From Rickettsiales bacterium (GTDB lineage: Bacteria > Pseudomonadota > Alphaproteobacteria > Rickettsiales > UBA998): a stretch of DNA of 7,016 bases. Where the stretch lies: assembly GCA_019749855.1 (NCBI GenBank), contig JAIEPI010000066.1:1-7016 (forward strand), in the 5' to 3' direction. Positions 5,226 through 7,016 of this stretch are shown here, in pieces; positions within the stretch are counted from its first letter, which is position 1; each line of letters starts with the position of its first letter. Both the position numbers and the translations under genes were made by a program. Under the pieces are notes generated by a model. That model had not been told where the DNA came from and did not search any database. It saw only the letters and a list, made by a program, of their open reading frames with translations.

Positions 5226-5249
5226 CTACTACCACAACCAACCAAACCA
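5226..5249 (+). repeat. C/A-rich leader element, copy C
   Basis: Identical over 24 nt to 3266-3289. It is followed by AAGGAG (5252-5257) and the ATG at 5266. The predicted transcript begins within or just before this element. Confidence 0.8.
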
Positions 5250-5265
5250 CCAAGGAGAAACCGTT

Positions 5266-5652
5266 ATGTGCATTCATGCAGAGCATTATGAACAACTATT
5301 AAACCTCGATCCGTTGCTGCCCGAACGTCAGGCCAAAGAAAGCCTCCTGATTCCGGCAAGCCCGATGCCCGGCAGCATCACGGTGAAACATCGTGGCGCA
5401 TCCGTCATGCGAGTAGAGATTGCCTTTAACACCGAGCAGCAGGGCAAACTCTCGCCTGACCATAAAATGCTGGTGAAGGTGGATATGTATCACCGCAAGG
5501 CCATTCCTGAATCCATCTGGTTTCGCTGCAAGGGTACGACGCATACCCGCGTGCCGAACAAGGGCATCGATCAGAGCATCCAGACGGTGCTGACCAACCG
5601 GCTGAACGCATGGCTTGAGATGCTTTCCGCATCCGCAGCGACCGTTCACTAA
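5266..5652 (+). CDS. DUF6908/DUF1249-like protein, divergent paralogue (128 aa)
   Basis: It starts MCIHAEHYEQLLNLDPLLPE with AAGGAG 8 nt upstream. Residues 63-82 follow the pattern PD-x2-M-x3-VD-x2-H-x2-A-x-P-x-S, which recurs exactly in the gene at 5941. The N-terminal 'HY-x2-L-x2-L-x-P-x-L' and the C-terminal 'L-x3-L-x2-WL' parts also correspond. The relative at 5941 resembles DUF6908 and the YqiB-like DUF1249 proteins, whose function is unknown to me. This copy has lost the 'FxxWLRNLKxQGH' ending and is shorter. It is the first gene of the promoter C unit. It could work with its paralogue as a heteromer, but this is inference. Confidence 0.75.
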   Translation: MCIHAEHYEQLLNLDPLLPERQAKESLLIPASPMPGSITVKHRGASVMRVEIAFNTEQQGKLSPDHKMLVKVDMYHRKAIPESIWFRCKGTTHTRVPNKGIDQSIQTVLTNRLNAWLEMLSASAATVH

Positions 5653-5671
5653 CCGACACACGAGCACGACA

Positions 5672-5944
5672 ATGGCGATGTACCTGCATTTGGTGCGCGG
5701 ATTAGCGCGCCCTGAAATCACCGAAAACGGCACGTTTGTCGGCGTGATTCAGACCATCGGCCCACTGGCAACCGTCGCTGAATCGGCGGATGGCACGGTG
5801 CATCTGGTTTTTTGTGACCCTGATGATCCGCACCGCGTGTGGCTCGATGACGAAAAGATTCTAAGGCGGAGCGGCAATCGTTTCCACTTCGCCGGAGATG
5901 AGTTTGCAACCTTCATAATCAACACCCAAAGGAGTTACCCATGA
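5672..5944 (+). CDS. Small unknown protein between the two paralogues (90 aa)
   Basis: I place the start at MAMYLHLVRGLARPEITENG (5672). An in-frame ATG at 5615 would give a 57-nt longer gene, but that extension overlaps the previous gene and has no ribosome binding site. No good Shine-Dalgarno sequence precedes 5672 or the second ATG at 5678, so it may depend on re-initiation after the stop at 5650-5652. The protein looks beta-rich (TFVGVIQTIGPLATVAE, then GTVHLVFCDPDDPHRVWLDD) and ends FAGDEFATFIINTQRSYP. I recognise no family. Its TGA (5942-5944) overlaps the next ATG as ATGA, so the two are probably translated together. Confidence 0.7.
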   Translation: MAMYLHLVRGLARPEITENGTFVGVIQTIGPLATVAESADGTVHLVFCDPDDPHRVWLDDEKILRRSGNRFHFAGDEFATFIINTQRSYP

Positions 5945-6354
5945 GTGATTTTGTTAAACTGTGCATGAATAATTATAAACGCCTGATCGAGCTGGTTCCC
6001 GATTTAGAGAATTTGCGCGGCGGCTGCTACCGCAAGCTCAAAGCCAAAGGCTATATGGATTTGAGCTTTGAAGTGCTGACCCGATCAGACAACAGCATGG
6101 ATATTGCGATAGCGCATTATTTCAAGCAGAACGGCGATTTAGTGCCTGACCCCGATATGCGCATCCGCGTTGATCTGACGCACAAGGCGGCAATGCCCAT
6201 GTCATTCCAGAATGCGTTGTACTACCGCGAGGCGATGGATGAAGACGGCAAAGGCAATAAGCGCGAGGCCGCAGATCAGGCCTCCTTCCTTAGCCAATGG
6301 CTTCGCAATCTGAAATCACAAGGCCACACGCTGGCTGAAACGGTGGAGGGTTAA
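5941..6354 (+). CDS. DUF6908/DUF1249-like protein (137 aa)
   Basis: It starts MSDFVKLCMNNYKRLIELVP with AAGGAG about 6 nt upstream and an ATGA overlap with the gene before. Residues 69-88 carry PD-x2-M-x3-VD-x2-H-x2-A-x-P-x-S, and residues 116-129 (FLSQWLRNLKSQGH) carry the typical ending of the family. The YqiB-like DUF1249 proteins of gammaproteobacteria have the same order of parts: an initial 'N-x2-L-x2-L-x-P' helix, a beta region with an M-x-V/I-R-V/L strand, then FL-x2-WL. Function is unknown. It is soluble. The paralogue at 5266 lies in the same unit, so an old duplication is likely. The family assignment is from memory and moderately sure. Confidence 0.8.
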   Translation: MSDFVKLCMNNYKRLIELVPDLENLRGGCYRKLKAKGYMDLSFEVLTRSDNSMDIAIAHYFKQNGDLVPDPDMRIRVDLTHKAAMPMSFQNALYYREAMDEDGKGNKREAADQASFLSQWLRNLKSQGHTLAETVEG

Positions 6355-6356
6355 TC

Positions 6357-6920
6357 ATGCACAATCTGCATTTTGTCATCGTCAAAGCCGATTCCGCCAG
6401 TGATGCCGCAAGCGAAGTCGAATCCGAAATCAGCAACTGGGGTAATGAAAACAACTGGCGCTCTATCGGCGGCGTTGCTTCTGAAGATGGTCAGGACGAC
6501 ATCGAAAACCACGATGGTGGCCGCTGGGGATTATCCTTTCTGGATGAGCTGGAGGAAATCCCGAAGGACGGCTCGTATTTTGCGCGCACCGTGGCGTATG
6601 TTCAGTGGCTGGTGAAAGACCCTGTCACGCTGGAATACCAGCCTTGGGCTACGATCTGCGACTTCAAGGAAGGCATCAGCACGGTTGCCAATCACCTGAT
6701 GCACTTCGACATTGAAAACGGCGAGCTTCATGAATTATGGGCAGCCAGCCGCAACATCAAACAGCTCTACGAGTTGCTCGGTGCACGACGCTCCCTAGCG
6801 AAGGGTAATGATCTGCCAGAGTTTTACGATTGGCAGTTTGACCAAACAGGCGTGACCGACATGACCGCTACGAGCGACGGCAAGCAGCGCTACATCGTGT
6901 TTCTCGACATGCACAGCTAA
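6357..6920 (+). CDS. Acidic accessory protein of unknown function (187 aa)
   Basis: It starts MHNLHFVIVKADSASDAASE, with GGAGGG (6345-6350) 6 nt before the ATG and only 2 nt after the previous stop. Residues 4-38 (a beta strand, then an Ala/Glu-rich helix, then NWGNENNWRSIGG) resemble the opening of plasmid-borne proteins that I recall only as hypothetical. Residues 43-70 are highly acidic (EDGQDDIENHDGG, DELEE). A central aromatic part (YVQWLVKDPV, YQPWATICDF) and an alpha-helical C-terminal half follow. There is no signal peptide or membrane segment. Acidic small proteins on mobile elements include DNA mimics such as ArdA and Ocr, but nothing here shows that specifically. Confidence 0.8.
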   Translation: MHNLHFVIVKADSASDAASEVESEISNWGNENNWRSIGGVASEDGQDDIENHDGGRWGLSFLDELEEIPKDGSYFARTVAYVQWLVKDPVTLEYQPWATICDFKEGISTVANHLMHFDIENGELHELWAASRNIKQLYELLGARRSLAKGNDLPEFYDWQFDQTGVTDMTATSDGKQRYIVFLDMHS

Positions 6921-6937
6921 CATTTAGGAGGATTATC

Positions 6938-7016
6938 ATGGCTGATATGTACGGAGCGGTATGCTCCAATGTGTTCCAGGTCAAAGACGTGGAGAAATTC
7001 AAGGAATGGTTTGCCC
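6938..7016 (+). CDS. Start of a further accessory gene (partial, runs off the right edge)
   Basis: A perfect AGGAGG (6926-6931) lies 6 nt before the ATG at 6938. The visible 26 residues read MADMYGAVCSNVFQVKDVEK then FKEWFA. The 'N-x-F-x-VKD-x2-x-F' opening resembles small proteins of unknown function on proteobacterial plasmids. The gene lies 17 nt after the previous stop and continues the same unit. Too little is present for a function. Confidence 0.75.
   Translation, partial: MADMYGAVCSNVFQVKDVEKFKEWFA

Noticed and set aside
3203..5249. CRISPR array or transposon ends at the repeated non-coding sequences
   Set aside because: There are only a few widely spaced copies, all in the same orientation before genes and containing promoter elements; no regular spacing, target duplications or transposase.
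5615..5671. Upstream start for the 90-residue protein
   Set aside because: It lies inside the coding region of the preceding gene with no ribosome binding site; the residues look like an out-of-frame translation.

Overview
The window looks like part of a proteobacterial mobile element: a plasmid, an integrative element or a phage-like island. The evidence is tightly packed small genes with strong AGGAGG-type ribosome binding sites, overlapping genes, roughly balanced base composition, DNA-modification genes, and a run of small soluble proteins of unknown function typical of plasmid and ICE accessory DNA. No replication, conjugation, integrase or phage structural gene is visible, so the type of element and the host genus cannot be fixed from this sequence.

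Layout. Two transcription units diverge from about 1675-1791. The leftward unit holds a 450-residue protein that joins an adenine-methyltransferase-like N-terminus to a Mom-like GNAT C-terminus (322-1674). Its end overlaps by 29 nt a ParB-like protein that runs off the left edge (1-350). The rightward unit begins with a small HsdM-like N6-adenine methylase (1792-2589) with clear SAM-site motifs but no visible NPPY/F motif. It is followed by a possible 59-residue protein in a stretch rich in hairpins and repeats (2599-2778). Eight further genes follow on the plus strand (2799 to the right edge). One carries a DUF7007-like domain, two are mutual paralogues of DUF6908/DUF1249-like type (5266 and 5941), and the rest have no assigned function.

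Regulation is the most striking part. Three gene groups are preceded by the same promoter-plus-leader cassette (about 1717-1787, 3221-3289 and 5183-5249). Each has a sigma70-like pair (TGTACG/TTGGAT, TTGACG/TAGGAT, TGGACG/TAGGAT) and then a C/A-rich leader starting near the expected transcription start with CTACCACAACC. A degenerate fourth leader lies at 2676-2702. At the methylase gene the 17-nt promoter spacer is exactly an inverted repeat (GCACAT-N5-ATGTGC), as expected for an operator. The cassettes suggest that the methylase gene and the cargo operons are switched on together, much like the conserved upstream repeats in the leading region of IncN plasmids.

Working model (inference): an element-borne DNA modification or anti-restriction module (ParB-like, methyltransferase-Mom fusion, HsdM-like protein) is expressed with a co-regulated set of small accessory proteins that may protect the element on entry into a new host.
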